From Methylobacterium sp. DB0501 (GTDB lineage Bacteria; Pseudomonadota; Alphaproteobacteria; Rhizobiales; Beijerinckiaceae): a stretch of DNA of 64,000 nucleotides. Location of the stretch: contig NZ_JAAKGV010000005.1 in the NCBI RefSeq assembly GCF_011043735.1, forward strand, positions 1-64,000. Reading direction: 5' to 3'. Within the stretch, counting starts at the first letter, position 1. Each line of letters starts with the position of its first letter. Positions 1 to 8,873 of the stretch are shown here, one piece after another. The notes under the pieces are model-generated. The model had not been told where the DNA came from. It saw only the letters and a program-made list of their open reading frames with translations, and did no database searches. The position numbers and the translations under genes are program-made.

Positions 1-893
1 GGCGGTGATCGAGATCCGAGTGAGGGTCGCGAAGTCGAAGGGCAGCGCCTCCGGCAGGGCGACCCGGCCGGCGGCGAGGTCGACGTAATGGGCGAAGGTG
101 CGGCCGACCACCTCGGGCTGCTCGTGGATTTCCTTGGCCATGAAGTGGCGGTAATTGCCCTTGTCGACCAGGAAGGCCTGGGTGGCGATCTTCTGGCGCG
201 GGCGGGCGACGACGTGGCCGGCGCCGTCGCGGATCTCGGCGCCGTCGCGGGTCAGGATGGTCCAGTCGCCCTCGTCGAGATAGGTGATCTCGTCGGTGAG
301 GGGGCGAGCGCCAGGGCATCGGAGCCGAGATAGGTCTCGCCGTCGCCGAAGCCGACGGCGAGCGGCGCGCCGTGGCGGGCGCCGATGAGGAAGTCCTCCT
401 GGCCGGCGAACAGGAAGGCGAGGGCGAAGGCGCCGCGCAGGCGCGGCAGGGCGGCCTCGACGGCGGCGACGGGGCCGAGGCCGGTCCGCATCAGGTGGGA
501 GACGAGCTGAGCGACGACCTCGGTGTCGGTCTCGGTCTCGAAGGCGCAGCCCTGGGCGGCGAGCTCGGCCTTGAGCTCGCGGAAGTTCTCGATGATGCCG
601 TTATGGACGACCGCCAAGCGCTCGGTGGCGTGGGGATGGGCGTTGGTCTCGTTGGGCCGGCCGTGGGTGGCCCAGCGGGTATGGCCGATGCCGATGGCGC
701 CGGCGAGGGGGTTCTGGAGCAGCTTGAGCTGGAGGTTCGACAGCTTGCCCTCGGCGCGCCGGCGCTCGAGGCGGCCGGCCTCCAGGGTGGCGATGCCGGC
801 CGAGTCGTAGCCGCGGTACTCGAGCCGGCGCAGCGCGTCGACCACCTGTCCCGAGACCGCCTCACGCCCCACGATTCCCACGATCCCGCACAT
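1..893 (-). CDS. glmS: Glutamine-fructose-6-phosphate aminotransferase, 5' part, frameshifted, runs off window
   Basis: GlmS makes glucosamine-6-phosphate from fructose-6-phosphate and glutamine, the first step toward UDP-GlcNAc for peptidoglycan and LPS. The ATG at 893 gives an N-terminus MCGIVGIVG whose Cys2 is the glutaminase nucleophile. The Ntn-hydrolase motifs HTRWATHG and NGIIEN follow, then LGSD near residue 190. An AGGAG ribosome site lies about 9 nt upstream; longer upstream in-frame starts are not needed. Near 300-304 the frame breaks: a run of five G (plus strand) would need a sixth to continue as PLTDEITYLDEGDW, after which the reading stays GlmS-like to position 1. The gene is essential unless duplicated, so this is either a sequencing error in a homopolymer or a decayed extra copy. 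The isomerase domains lie outside the window. Confidence 0.88.
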
Positions 894-1023
894 GCCGCCA
901 TGCTCCTGTTGCGGAGGGTGAATGACCTTCCGGACGACCCGAGGTATCGGGCCGGCCTGCTCGGGCGCCATCCGATCGCGCTGCCGTCGGATGGCGCGCC
1001 ATGCCTTGGATTTCGCTGAAATT

Positions 1024-1056
1024 CCTTCGACGAACCGGCATGCGTTTCGTCGAAGG
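1024..1056. repeat. Inverted repeat between glmS and the RTX gene
   Basis: Perfect 11-bp arms (ccttcgacgaa and its complement) flank an 11-nt loop. It lies upstream of glmS and downstream of the RTX gene, so it could be a terminator stem for the latter, although no T-run follows. The string cttcgacgaaccgg recurs at about 21,429 between paaD and paaE, which suggests a dispersed intergenic element. Confidence 0.4.
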
Positions 1057-1180
1057 TGCTCCCGCGCGATCGGCTCGCGCGACATCCGCCGGCGCCGGAG
1101 GGGTCGAAGGGGAGGGTGGTCGATGCGGCAGCCCCGGTCGCCGTGTCCGACGACCGCGCAGGGTCCGATCGACGGGGTTG

Positions 1181-4108
1181 TCAGACGATCGCGAAGTCGC
1201 TCGCCGTCAGGGTCGGCTTGTTGTCCAGGGTTGCGAACAGCGTCGGATTGCTGCCGGCCTGTGATCCGTCGGCATCGTAGTAGAGCGTGCCCAGCGCCTT
1301 GTTGTACAGGATGCGTGTGGCGGGATTCTCGGCAGCATTGGTCACGCTGGCCGGATTCGTCGAGCTCATGCTCTTGAAGGCGGTGCTGGCGAGCGTGCCG
1401 GTCGGGATGTTGAACACGCTGCTCGACAACTGGATCGTGTCGTTATTGCCCGTGGCCGACGGGCTGAAATCGGTGATGTGGTCGGCGTTTCCCGTCACGA
1501 GTGCGGCGCTGAACGCGAAGGTGTCGTTGCCCGCGCCGCCCGTCAGGGTGTCGGCGCCTGCACCGCCGTCGATGAAGTCGTCGCCGCCGAGCCCGTTGAT
1601 CGTATTGGCCGCCGCCGTCCCGAAGATCAGATCCCGCGCCGCCGTCATCGTCGGTGCCGAGACTTCGTTGACCGCGATCGTGTGCTGACCCAGGCCCGAC
1701 ACGTTGAGGTCGAGCAGGTTGCCGGACAGGCTGGCGCTGTCGGCGCCGGTCACCTGGACGAACTGGTTCTGCGGCGACTTCAAGGTGACCTGGAATTTTC
1801 CCTCGCCGACGGCGGTGAAGCTGAGATTGGTGCCGTCGCCCGTGACCGACACGAGATCGGAGCGGTCGGCCAGCTTCGAGAGGTGCGTCACGTCGTCGGG
1901 CGTCCCGCCGAGGGCGATGTTGAAGGTGCCGCCGTCGCGGTCGGCGAAGACGCTGTCCTTGTCGTAGGCGTACCATCCGCCGACGTTCTTGATCGTCTGG
2001 CCCGCGCCGAGATCGAGCGCGAACTTGCCGAGATCACCCGTCGTCGCCGTGGTGACGGTGGCCGTCAGCACGCTGGTCGCGGCGTTCCAAGAGGTGCTTA
2101 CATCGGATTTCTCGAGCGTCGAGACGCGCTGCGCCAGGTCCCCCAGCGTCACGAATTCGGATCCGGCCTGGTACGCACGCTGGATGAAATCCGTGAACAT
2201 CTGCTGGGTGTAGTTCGACGCGACGCCCGGATCGAGCGGCCAGTTGGTCGGGCCGTAATCGTGCCAGGGCCAGACCACCACCGGCATGTCCGAGTGGGTC
2301 GTGAGGTCGCTCCATTCCGATGCCCATTTGGCTTCGGCCTGTGCCGGCGTGAGCTTCTGGTAGCCGATGAGGGTGAAATCGAACGACGTGTTGGGGGCGA
2401 TGTAGACCTTCGAATCCGCGGCCGCCGGGCTCAGGTAGCCGATCGCTCCCGGATACCCGGCCCCGATCATCGACGCGCCGCCGGTCATGTAGGGATAGTA
2501 CTGGGCGATGTTGCGCGACGTGGTGATATTCTCGCCGGCCCCGGGAACGGCGACGCCGATATTCGTCAGGCCGAGCTGCTGCTCGATCACCTGCCGCGAT
2601 TGCTGGAACTCGAACTGGTACTGGGCCGCCGTCAGGACGTTCGTGTCCTCCGGGTGCGTGTAGGAGTGCGAGCCGATCTCGTTGCCCATCGCGAGCAGCT
2701 GATTGTAATATTTTTTCGAATATGTCCAGTCCGTATACTCTCCGTTGGCCTGGTTGTTGCCGATGTCGATGTAGTACGAGCCGACGAAGTTATAATCCTT
2801 CTTCCACTGCGCCAGGATCGGCATCAGTGCGTCGTAGATGCCTGGGCCGGAGGCCGGCTTCACGTCGTCGATCTGCATGGCCTGATCCATGTCGACCCGG
2901 GCGGCGACCACCGCCTTGTCGCGGCTCAGATGCAGGCTGACCTGTGGTCCGCTGGCCGGCGCCGTCACCCAATCGATGGCGTGCTGGAGCATGTTGTTGT
3001 CGCCCAGCATCCCCTCGGTGGCGAAGTGGACGTTGTTGCCGCCGGTCTTCGTCGCCAGCACGGCCGCCTGGGACTGCCCGTTCACGATCTGGTTGGCGAG
3101 CGTGGTGCCGAGACCGTCGGTGCTGGTGAAGTAGGAGGTCGAGATGCCGGAGTAGTTGCGGATGACCTCGCCGGGCGTATAGCCGGCCATCATCGGGTTC
3201 GTGCTCGACCCGGCCGCCACCTGGACGTTCACGCCGCTGGCATATCCGGTGAGATTGACGTCGAGCAGGGCCTTCATGCGCGCGTAGGAATCGCCCGGCA
3301 GGGCGGCGCCGGTCGCGTCGTTGGTCATGAAGTTGCCGGCCGCGATGATCCCGGTATGGTAGTTCTTGGTCAGCGTGGTGAGCGTGTCGGTGATCGCCCC
3401 GACCTTGTCCGCCGCGACGTTCTGGAACGAGGGGAACACCAGCGCGTCGTAGTTGACCAGCTTCGACAGGTCGGTGAGGTCGGCTTCGGAGAGCAGGTCG
3501 TACGGCACGCCGGCCTGCGCGGCCTGGTCCTGCGCCGTCATGAACAGCTGCGAGTAGGCGGTCGCGCTGAAATACTTGCTGGCGCTCGTCTCCGAGTAGA
3601 CGATGCCGATCTTGTGACCGGTATAGGTCCGAGCCGGCAGCGTCGATTTGTCGGCGAGGGCGTAGGGGCCGGCGCTGTAGTCGCCGGGCAGGTAGGTGTT
3701 GTTGTCGACGTCGGCGAGAACGTTGAGCGCGGTCGTGTTCCCGATCTGCGCCACCGGCACGGTCACCTCGACGGTGGTATGGTCGGCGCTGTAGGCGTAG
3801 GCGAGCGGGGTCGGGCTGACCAGGTTCTGGCCGTCGGCCCCGGTATAGAGATAGGGCACGCCGTTCGTGAAATTGATATTATAGTCGTAGCCCGGGAAAA
3901 GTCCCCAGATATTGTAGCCGGTCGCGGTCGACTTGTCGGTGTTGAGCCAGATCGTCGAGCCGGTCGTGAGCGCCGTCGGCGCCTTCATGGCGAAGGTCAG
4001 ATAGCCGCCCGAGAGATCGCCGTAGAGCTGATAGCCGGCCGGCACGCCGGTCGTCGTCAGGAGGTCGGCGCTGGTCCAGTCGGACAGATTGCCATCGATC
4101 GTGCGCAT
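1181..4108 (-). CDS. RTX-type secreted polysaccharide-deacetylase-like protein
   Basis: 975 residues with no N-terminal signal peptide. The C-terminus looks like a type I secretion substrate: glycine/aspartate nonapeptides (GGDDFIDGGAGADTLTGGAG) near residues 845-870 that bind Ca2+ in this family, then a closing LYYDADGSQAG...LTASDFAIV region as in other RTX exports. The N-terminal ~150 residues resemble a beta-sandwich carbohydrate-binding module. Residues about 155-385 look like an alpha/beta domain. Residues about 395-660 contain HSYTHP, the HxxxH metal motif of NodB-type deacetylases, but the usual TFDD motif is replaced by VDMDQAMQIDD, so activity is uncertain. The start at 4108 has a CAGGAAGT ribosome site. 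No type I transporter genes are in the window. Probable role: extracellular or cell-surface polysaccharide modification or binding. Confidence 0.75.
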   Translation of the reverse strand: MRTIDGNLSDWTSADLLTTTGVPAGYQLYGDLSGGYLTFAMKAPTALTTGSTIWLNTDKSTATGYNIWGLFPGYDYNINFTNGVPYLYTGADGQNLVSPTPLAYAYSADHTTVEVTVPVAQIGNTTALNVLADVDNNTYLPGDYSAGPYALADKSTLPARTYTGHKIGIVYSETSASKYFSATAYSQLFMTAQDQAAQAGVPYDLLSEADLTDLSKLVNYDALVFPSFQNVAADKVGAITDTLTTLTKNYHTGIIAAGNFMTNDATGAALPGDSYARMKALLDVNLTGYASGVNVQVAAGSSTNPMMAGYTPGEVIRNYSGISTSYFTSTDGLGTTLANQIVNGQSQAAVLATKTGGNNVHFATEGMLGDNNMLQHAIDWVTAPASGPQVSLHLSRDKAVVAARVDMDQAMQIDDVKPASGPGIYDALMPILAQWKKDYNFVGSYYIDIGNNQANGEYTDWTYSKKYYNQLLAMGNEIGSHSYTHPEDTNVLTAAQYQFEFQQSRQVIEQQLGLTNIGVAVPGAGENITTSRNIAQYYPYMTGGASMIGAGYPGAIGYLSPAAADSKVYIAPNTSFDFTLIGYQKLTPAQAEAKWASEWSDLTTHSDMPVVVWPWHDYGPTNWPLDPGVASNYTQQMFTDFIQRAYQAGSEFVTLGDLAQRVSTLEKSDVSTSWNAATSVLTATVTTATTGDLGKFALDLGAGQTIKNVGGWYAYDKDSVFADRDGGTFNIALGGTPDDVTHLSKLADRSDLVSVTGDGTNLSFTAVGEGKFQVTLKSPQNQFVQVTGADSASLSGNLLDLNVSGLGQHTIAVNEVSAPTMTAARDLIFGTAAANTINGLGGDDFIDGGAGADTLTGGAGNDTFAFSAALVTGNADHITDFSPSATGNNDTIQLSSSVFNIPTGTLASTAFKSMSSTNPASVTNAAENPATRILYNKALGTLYYDADGSQAGSNPTLFATLDNKPTLTASDFAIV

Positions 4109-4350
4109 CGCGGTAGACTTCCTGTCAGAGTTGCTCGGCCAGCCGATCCCGCGGACGGCCCGTGCTGCGAGCCGAAGCGCAACGATCGTCCGGTTTTCCG
4201 GCCTGGACGCCCAAGATGCCGCGCACCAAGTTGCAGAGCATCGAGTTGCTGATCAGGGGCGGGGCGTGTCGAAGTTTCGTTGTTGCGAAAGGGAAGACAT
4301 CATCGCATGCCGGCGGCATTGCTGGATATAATACTGAGGGGTTACTGGAA

Positions 4351-5373
4351 TTACGCCTTGAAGGAGGGCCGCTCGGCACGGCCGATTTCCACGGCCGGCG
4401 GCACGTCCGCGACGAGGCGATCCCGGACCGCTGCGCCCTCCGGCGCGCATGCGTCCTCTCTCCCCTCCGGACGAGGACCGCCGGCCGTCGACAGGACGAG
4501 GACCGCCGCTTCCCGCACGCTGCTTTGCGCTAGGCGACCCGTCCAGGCGCGCAGTCGCGACGTGTCGCCGACGATGATGCGCGGCTCGTGCGGTCTGTAG
4601 CGAGCCGGATCGGCGCAGGTCGCGACGGCCTTGCCGGAGGCGGCGATCATCGCGTCGAGCAGGTCGCCGAGCCGGGTCGGAACGCCGGTGCAGACGTTGC
4701 AGGGGCCGGTGGCGTCGCCGGAGGCTGCCAGGGCCTCGAGCGCGATCGCGACGTCGTCGACGTGGATGAAGTCCCGCTGCGCGTCGAGGTTGCCGGTGGT
4801 CAACCGCCCGCCTGCGGACGGCATCCGGGCGATCTGAGCCGCGAAATCCGCGAGGGCCAGGTGCGCGGGCATGCCGGCACCGACCGGATTGAAGATACGC
4901 GCCAAGACGACCCGCGACCGCGTTTCGTCGCCAAAGGCGAGCGCGGCCCGGCCCTGGGCGAGCTTGCTGCGCCCATAGGCCGTGTAGGGCTCGCAGACGG
5001 CGTCCTCCCTCACGGGGACCCCGTCATGCGCCGCCGCCCCGTATTCCGCCGCGCTCCCGGCGACGACCAGCGTCGGATGCAGGCCCGTCCCGCGGAGCGC
5101 GTCGAGGAGCGCCTCGGTGAGGCCGAGATTGACCGATCGAAGCGTCGGCTCGTCGCCCTGCATGGCGCCGGCGAGGTGATAGACGACGTCGGGCCGCGCG
5201 CGGTCGAGAGCATGGCGCCACCGCGCGACGGGCGAGGGCGCGACGCCGTCGCGACGGCCCCCCTCGTCGGCCCGGAGGCTGACCGTCGCGACCGGACCGC
5301 CGCTGGCGCGCAGACGGCGCGCCAGCGCCTGGCCGACGAACCCGCCGGCCCCGCTGATCAGGCTGCCACCCAT
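4351..5373 (-). CDS. NAD-dependent epimerase/dehydratase family protein
   Basis: 340-residue extended short-chain dehydrogenase. The N-terminus ISGAGGFVGQAL is the Rossmann GxxGxxG motif. The catalytic YxxxK is in YTAYGRSK (about residue 132), with a catalytic Ser in AGSAAEYG upstream. The family interconverts nucleotide sugars using tightly bound NAD(P). Overall pattern is close to GDP-sugar 4,6-dehydratase/4-reductase (RMD-like) members, but the substrate cannot be assigned. It starts 4 bp after the nucleotidyltransferase gene ends, so the two are co-transcribed and probably act on the same activated sugar. The C-terminal ~50 residues are basic and low in conservation. Confidence 0.8.
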   Translation of the reverse strand: MGGSLISGAGGFVGQALARRLRASGGPVATVSLRADEGGRRDGVAPSPVARWRHALDRARPDVVYHLAGAMQGDEPTLRSVNLGLTEALLDALRGTGLHPTLVVAGSAAEYGAAAHDGVPVREDAVCEPYTAYGRSKLAQGRAALAFGDETRSRVVLARIFNPVGAGMPAHLALADFAAQIARMPSAGGRLTTGNLDAQRDFIHVDDVAIALEALAASGDATGPCNVCTGVPTRLGDLLDAMIAASGKAVATCADPARYRPHEPRIIVGDTSRLRAWTGRLAQSSVREAAVLVLSTAGGPRPEGREDACAPEGAAVRDRLVADVPPAVEIGRAERPSFKA

Positions 5374-5377
5374 GGGA

Positions 5378-6229
5378 TCACGAGGCCAGGAACTGGTTGC
5401 GCTCGCTCACGAACATCTGCTGCGCGAGCGCGAAGTCGTCGGGCCGGCCGATATCGAGCCACACGCAATCCTCGTGGTAGCAGTTGATGTCGCCGCCGGT
5501 ATCCTTCACGCTCATGATCAGGCTCGGCATATCGAGGTATTCGTCGCTGATCAGGTGGTTGCGCACCGCATCCCGACGCAAGGCATAGACACCCATGCTC
5601 ACGAAATGGCTGCTCGTGGGCTTCTCGCGATAGGCGGTGAGGCGGCTGCGCTGGTCGATTTCGATGAGCCCGAAATCGATCTTGACCTCTCTCTTGTACA
5701 CGCCGACGGAAATTGCGGCCTCCGACCGATAATGCGCGGCCATCATCCTCTCGAGGCTGAGAGTCGTGAGGAGATCTCCGTTCGTCACGAAGAAATCGTC
5801 GTCCAGCTCGTCGAGCATGCTGCCGAGAGCGCCGGCCGTTCCGAGCGGCTTGCTCTCCAGACGATAGCGGATCTTGAGGCCGAGACGGTCGCCATTGCCG
5901 AAGAACGCCTCGAGTAAGTGGCTGAGATGGTTGACGGCCAGGATCACGTCGGTGATTCCGGCAATCTTCATCTGCCGCAGCAGCAATTCGAGGACCGGCA
6001 TATCGTTGAGCGGCATCAGAGGCTTGGGAAACAGGGCCGAATAGGGATGGAGCCGGGTTCCCTTTCCTCCGGCCATGATGACGGCCTGCGTGATCCTGGG
6101 CCTGGGCACGGCATGGATGAAGCCGCTCGGCACCATCGTTTCACTGTCGTCGCGGGAGAGGAGGTCGTCGTGCATTCCGCGCCGAAGGTCGGCGTAGTCG
6201 TCCAGCCTGTGAGACATCGTCATCTCCAT
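5378..6229 (-). CDS. Sugar-phosphate nucleotidyltransferase
   Basis: 283 residues. AVIMAGGKGTRLHPYS is the nucleotide-binding signature of NTP-transferases such as mannose-1-phosphate guanylyltransferase and glucose-1-phosphate thymidylyltransferase. FPKPLMPL carries the conserved Lys, and NGDLL the metal-binding Asp. The enzyme makes an NDP-sugar from a sugar-1-phosphate. About 45 residues precede the catalytic domain; alternative ATGs at 6223 and 6217 exist, and the latter has GGAG 7-8 nt upstream. First gene of a two-gene unit with the epimerase. The substrate (GDP-mannose-like by overall pattern) is inference. Confidence 0.82.
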   Translation of the reverse strand: MEMTMSHRLDDYADLRRGMHDDLLSRDDSETMVPSGFIHAVPRPRITQAVIMAGGKGTRLHPYSALFPKPLMPLNDMPVLELLLRQMKIAGITDVILAVNHLSHLLEAFFGNGDRLGLKIRYRLESKPLGTAGALGSMLDELDDDFFVTNGDLLTTLSLERMMAAHYRSEAAISVGVYKREVKIDFGLIEIDQRSRLTAYREKPTSSHFVSMGVYALRRDAVRNHLISDEYLDMPSLIMSVKDTGGDINCYHEDCVWLDIGRPDDFALAQQMFVSERNQFLAS

Positions 6230-6485
6230 TCCCGATAGCAGAGCAATTCAGCGCGGGCAGCACCTCTTCGCTGAATTATCCTCGTGATATGTCAGGATCG
6301 GCGCTTAATTTGCAAGTAAACCGATGTGGGTATACATTTATGAGGAGTTAACTGTCGATCGTGCGTAGCCCGGCGCGGCACGAGTTCCGATCCCGGTCGC
6401 AATTGTCTGATCCGTCCGCAGGCCACCGCGAGCGCCCTGCTCTTCGGGCAGGGCCGCCCGCGCCGGCCCACGCTCGGCACGTCAC

Positions 6486-7190
6486 TCATGCCACCATCAA
6501 AGGCGAGTCTTTCGAAGACAAATCCTTGGCCCACAGCGCCGCTTGAGTGCGATTGTTGAAATTCAACTTTCTCAGTATGTGCCTCACATGAACCTTGACG
6601 GTCGCCTCCGTGATATTGTGCTTGCGCGCGATCACCTTGTTCGAGTTTCCCTCCGCCAGGGAGGAGAGAATCTCCCTCTCGCGCTGGGACAGGCCGCCGG
6701 CGACCGTGGCGCGGGGCGCGCGCTGATCGGGAAAGGCGCGGGCGAGCAGGATCGGCAGGTTGCCCCTCGGCCGGACCGCAGACGGTGGGTTGCCCTCGTC
6801 GAGGACGTCCGCAAGCGTCGGGTCATGAACGATGACGCCGGTCAATACCGCCTGTATCGTGATGAGCAGCTTCTTGGGACTGCTCGCACGGTCCAGCATC
6901 GCGGCGGCTCGTGCACGCACATCGGGGTGCAAGCAGGTATCCATGCGGCGATCCATGAGAATCACCAGCTTCGTATCGCTGGACATCCTGCCGAGACAAT
7001 CAGCATCGGACAGGATCGATCCACCGCTATCCGAACATACGATGAGAAGATCGCACTCCATGTGATCCGGCAGTCGCGGGAGGCAGCCGCTGACAGTGTA
7101 CTCCGCCGAGCGGAGGAGCAGCGCCAATCCTTCCCTCAGCAGCTCGTCGTCGCCGACCACGACGACATCTGGATGAATGTTCATGTCCAT
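6486..7190 (-). CDS. LuxR/NarL-type response regulator with atypical receiver
   Basis: 234 residues. The C-terminal helix-turn-helix is clear: LSQREREILSSLAEGNSNK, then ATVKVHVRHILRKL, the LuxR/FixJ DNA-binding signature (residues about 165-225). The N-terminus is receiver-like (VVVVGDDELLREGLALLL, with the acidic pair). Where the phospho-accepting Asp should follow the beta-3 strand, the sequence reads CDLLIVCSDSGG, which places Cys or Ser at the usual position, so phosphorylation may be lost or shifted. It lies upstream of the nucleotidyltransferase/epimerase pair on the same strand and may control exopolysaccharide genes nearby. No histidine kinase is adjacent. Confidence 0.8.
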   Translation of the reverse strand: MDMNIHPDVVVVGDDELLREGLALLLRSAEYTVSGCLPRLPDHMECDLLIVCSDSGGSILSDADCLGRMSSDTKLVILMDRRMDTCLHPDVRARAAAMLDRASSPKKLLITIQAVLTGVIVHDPTLADVLDEGNPPSAVRPRGNLPILLARAFPDQRAPRATVAGGLSQREREILSSLAEGNSNKVIARKHNITEATVKVHVRHILRKLNFNNRTQAALWAKDLSSKDSPLMVA

Positions 7191-7657
7191 GGCGTTTCCC
7201 TTCAGAAGTCAAGAAAGCACAGAACGGCATTACGCCCGTGCGATAATATTCGCTCTGCTTCCTCTGCGCTGACTATATTCAGCATCATTGACCTTCTGGA
7301 TGCGCCGTTCCCAGCGCGGCCTCATTTGTTTCTTTTTAATGAACGGCAAAATTGACATACATTCGAGCGGACATGTTGTCGTGCTCGCCCCGATGCGTGT
7401 CGGGCAAAACCTGCATTGTCAGGAAAAACCCGTAAAAAACGGTGATCCCGGAGTGGCCGCCAACCGCGTGCCGGCCAGGATGGCCGCTGAGTCGCGTCGG
7501 GGCGCGAAAAGCGGGCGGATCCTGTCCGGCCTCGCATACCCTCGCGCGGCGGGGCCGCCCTGCGCCCCACGGGCTGAGGCGATCCTCACGAAGCATTACG
7601 CCCAGCATTTGTTAATGTTCCCTGCCTCGGGCAATCTAAATTGGTTCGGAGAAATTT

Positions 7658-7685
7658 TTATATCACAGTGCTTATATCACAGTGC
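7658..7685. repeat. Two adjacent copies of a 14-bp direct repeat
   Basis: The string ttatatcacagtgc occurs twice with no spacer (7658-7671 and 7672-7685), about 150 bp before the gene at 7837. Tandem sites of this size often bind a regulator dimer side by side. The adjacent LuxR-type regulator is an obvious candidate, but that is inference. Confidence 0.6.
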
Positions 7686-7772
7686 ATGCGCTGATTTCTT
7701 GATTGAGAATTTGCTCCGCCACTTCGGATTCGGTGGCCGGATTCACTATCAGTAGCGATCTCGAGTCGGTCT

Positions 7773-7811
7773 CTGCCTGCAACATGCCGCCCTGCGGCAT
7801 GTTGCAGGCAG
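7773..7811. promoter_or_regulatory. Perfect 17-bp stem-loop in the 5' leader of the next gene
   Basis: Arms ctgcctgcaacatgccg (7773-7789) and its exact complement (7795-7811) enclose a 5-nt loop. The stem ends about 10 nt before the GGGAGG ribosome site of the gene at 7837. No T-run follows, so a leader structure or RNA-stability element fits better than a terminator. Confidence 0.55.
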
Positions 7812-7836
7812 CAAGTAAAAACGGGGAGGACGTACA

Positions 7837-8844
7837 ATGCGGCATGGCTCACACGGGGTCCGCCGTCGACACGCGCGACGTGCGGCGACTCTCCTTCTGG
7901 CGACCTGGGTGGTCCCGGGTAGCCTTGCCGCGGCCGAGGGCGGCGGGCATCCCGGCGCGGCCGCCGGGCGCCCCTTCGTGTCCGCGCGGAACGTTGCGGG
8001 AGAAGCGGGCGCACCGATCCGGCTGGCCATCGAGGTCGTGCCGCCTTCCAACAAGCAGATCGCCAGCACCTACCTGCTCGGCCTGCCCCCCGGTGCCCGG
8101 GTGAGCGACGCCACCCATACCGCCGCCGCCGCCGAGGAGGAATCGGTCATCGAGGTGACGCGGTGGAACCTGCCGGAACTCTCCATCACCGTCCAGCCGG
8201 GGCAGGTCGGGACCTTTGCCATGCGCGTCGCGGCGATGTCCGACGCGGTGGACGGCGGTGCGCAACAGGTCGTGAGTTCCGGCTTCACCGTCAGCACGCA
8301 AGTCCCTGATCCGCACGCGCCCAGACACGCCGTCCGGACCCAGGTCTCGCTCATCGACAAATCGCCCACCGATGGGTCGTCCACCGATGGGGCGACCGTC
8401 TCGAGGAGTACGGCCATCCACGTTCCGGCTCCCGAGCCGGCCGCAGCCCCCCCCTCGACGCCTAAGCCGCCGCGCCCCGAGCCGCGCCCCGAAGCGATTG
8501 CGCCAACGCCTCCTGCAGCTCCGCCACCGGCGAGCGCGTCGTCTCCCTCGGCGGCGGCCCCGGTCGCAGCCGCGGAGCCGGGCGCGACGGCGCTCGTCGG
8601 GCGCGCGGAGCAGCTGATCCGCCGGGGTGACATCAGCGGTGCGCGGCTCGTGCTGGAACGGGCGCTGAGCCGGAACGAGCCGCGGGCCGCGCTCCTGCTC
8701 GCCCAGACCTACGATCCGATCGTGCTGCGCACGTGGAAGGTGCTGGGTCTGCGGCCCGACCCCGAACGCGCGCAAGCCCTCTACGCCCAGGCGGCGCGGG
8801 ACAACCCTGCCCAGCCGACGAATCTCGCTGCCTCTCCCCGCTGA
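7837..8844 (+). CDS. Secreted proline-rich protein with C-terminal TPR/Sel1-like region
   Basis: 335 residues. An Arg-rich N-terminus followed by a hydrophobic stretch (AATLLLATWVVPGSLAAAEG) is a signal peptide. Residues about 45-165 form a compact domain without a known name. Residues about 190-255 are Pro/Ala-rich linker. The C-terminus (RAEQLIRRGDISGARLVLERAL, read in parts) resembles a tetratricopeptide/Sel1 helical pair and continues through a YDPIVLRTWKVLGL segment. Ribosome site GGGAGG. The TAXI binding-protein gene starts 29 bp after the stop, so the two form an operon. Probably a periplasmic or envelope partner; no enzyme motif is visible. Confidence 0.65.
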   Translation: MRHGSHGVRRRHARRAATLLLATWVVPGSLAAAEGGGHPGAAAGRPFVSARNVAGEAGAPIRLAIEVVPPSNKQIASTYLLGLPPGARVSDATHTAAAAEEESVIEVTRWNLPELSITVQPGQVGTFAMRVAAMSDAVDGGAQQVVSSGFTVSTQVPDPHAPRHAVRTQVSLIDKSPTDGSSTDGATVSRSTAIHVPAPEPAAAPPSTPKPPRPEPRPEAIAPTPPAAPPPASASSPSAAAPVAAAEPGATALVGRAEQLIRRGDISGARLVLERALSRNEPRAALLLAQTYDPIVLRTWKVLGLRPDPERAQALYAQAARDNPAQPTNLAASPR

Positions 8845-8873
8845 CGCCTCGACGATGACGGAGCACGCCGACG

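Larger units (their letters stand above)
7191..7836. other. Divergent intergenic region, no gene
   Basis: 646 nt between the LuxR-type gene (leftward) and the secreted protein gene (rightward). No convincing coding frame. It is AT-richer than its surroundings at 7,230-7,440 and 7,610-7,700 and holds a 14-bp tandem repeat and a long hairpin, listed separately. Both promoters must lie here. Confidence 0.6.

Noticed and set aside
1478..4252. Long open frame opposite the RTX gene, and similar long frames opposite the signalling and glycosyltransferase genes (for example 33,435-36,263 and 24,344-25,717)
   Set aside because: They are Arg/Gly/Ala/Asp-biased shadows produced by GC-rich codon use; the real proteins lie on the other strand with clear family motifs.
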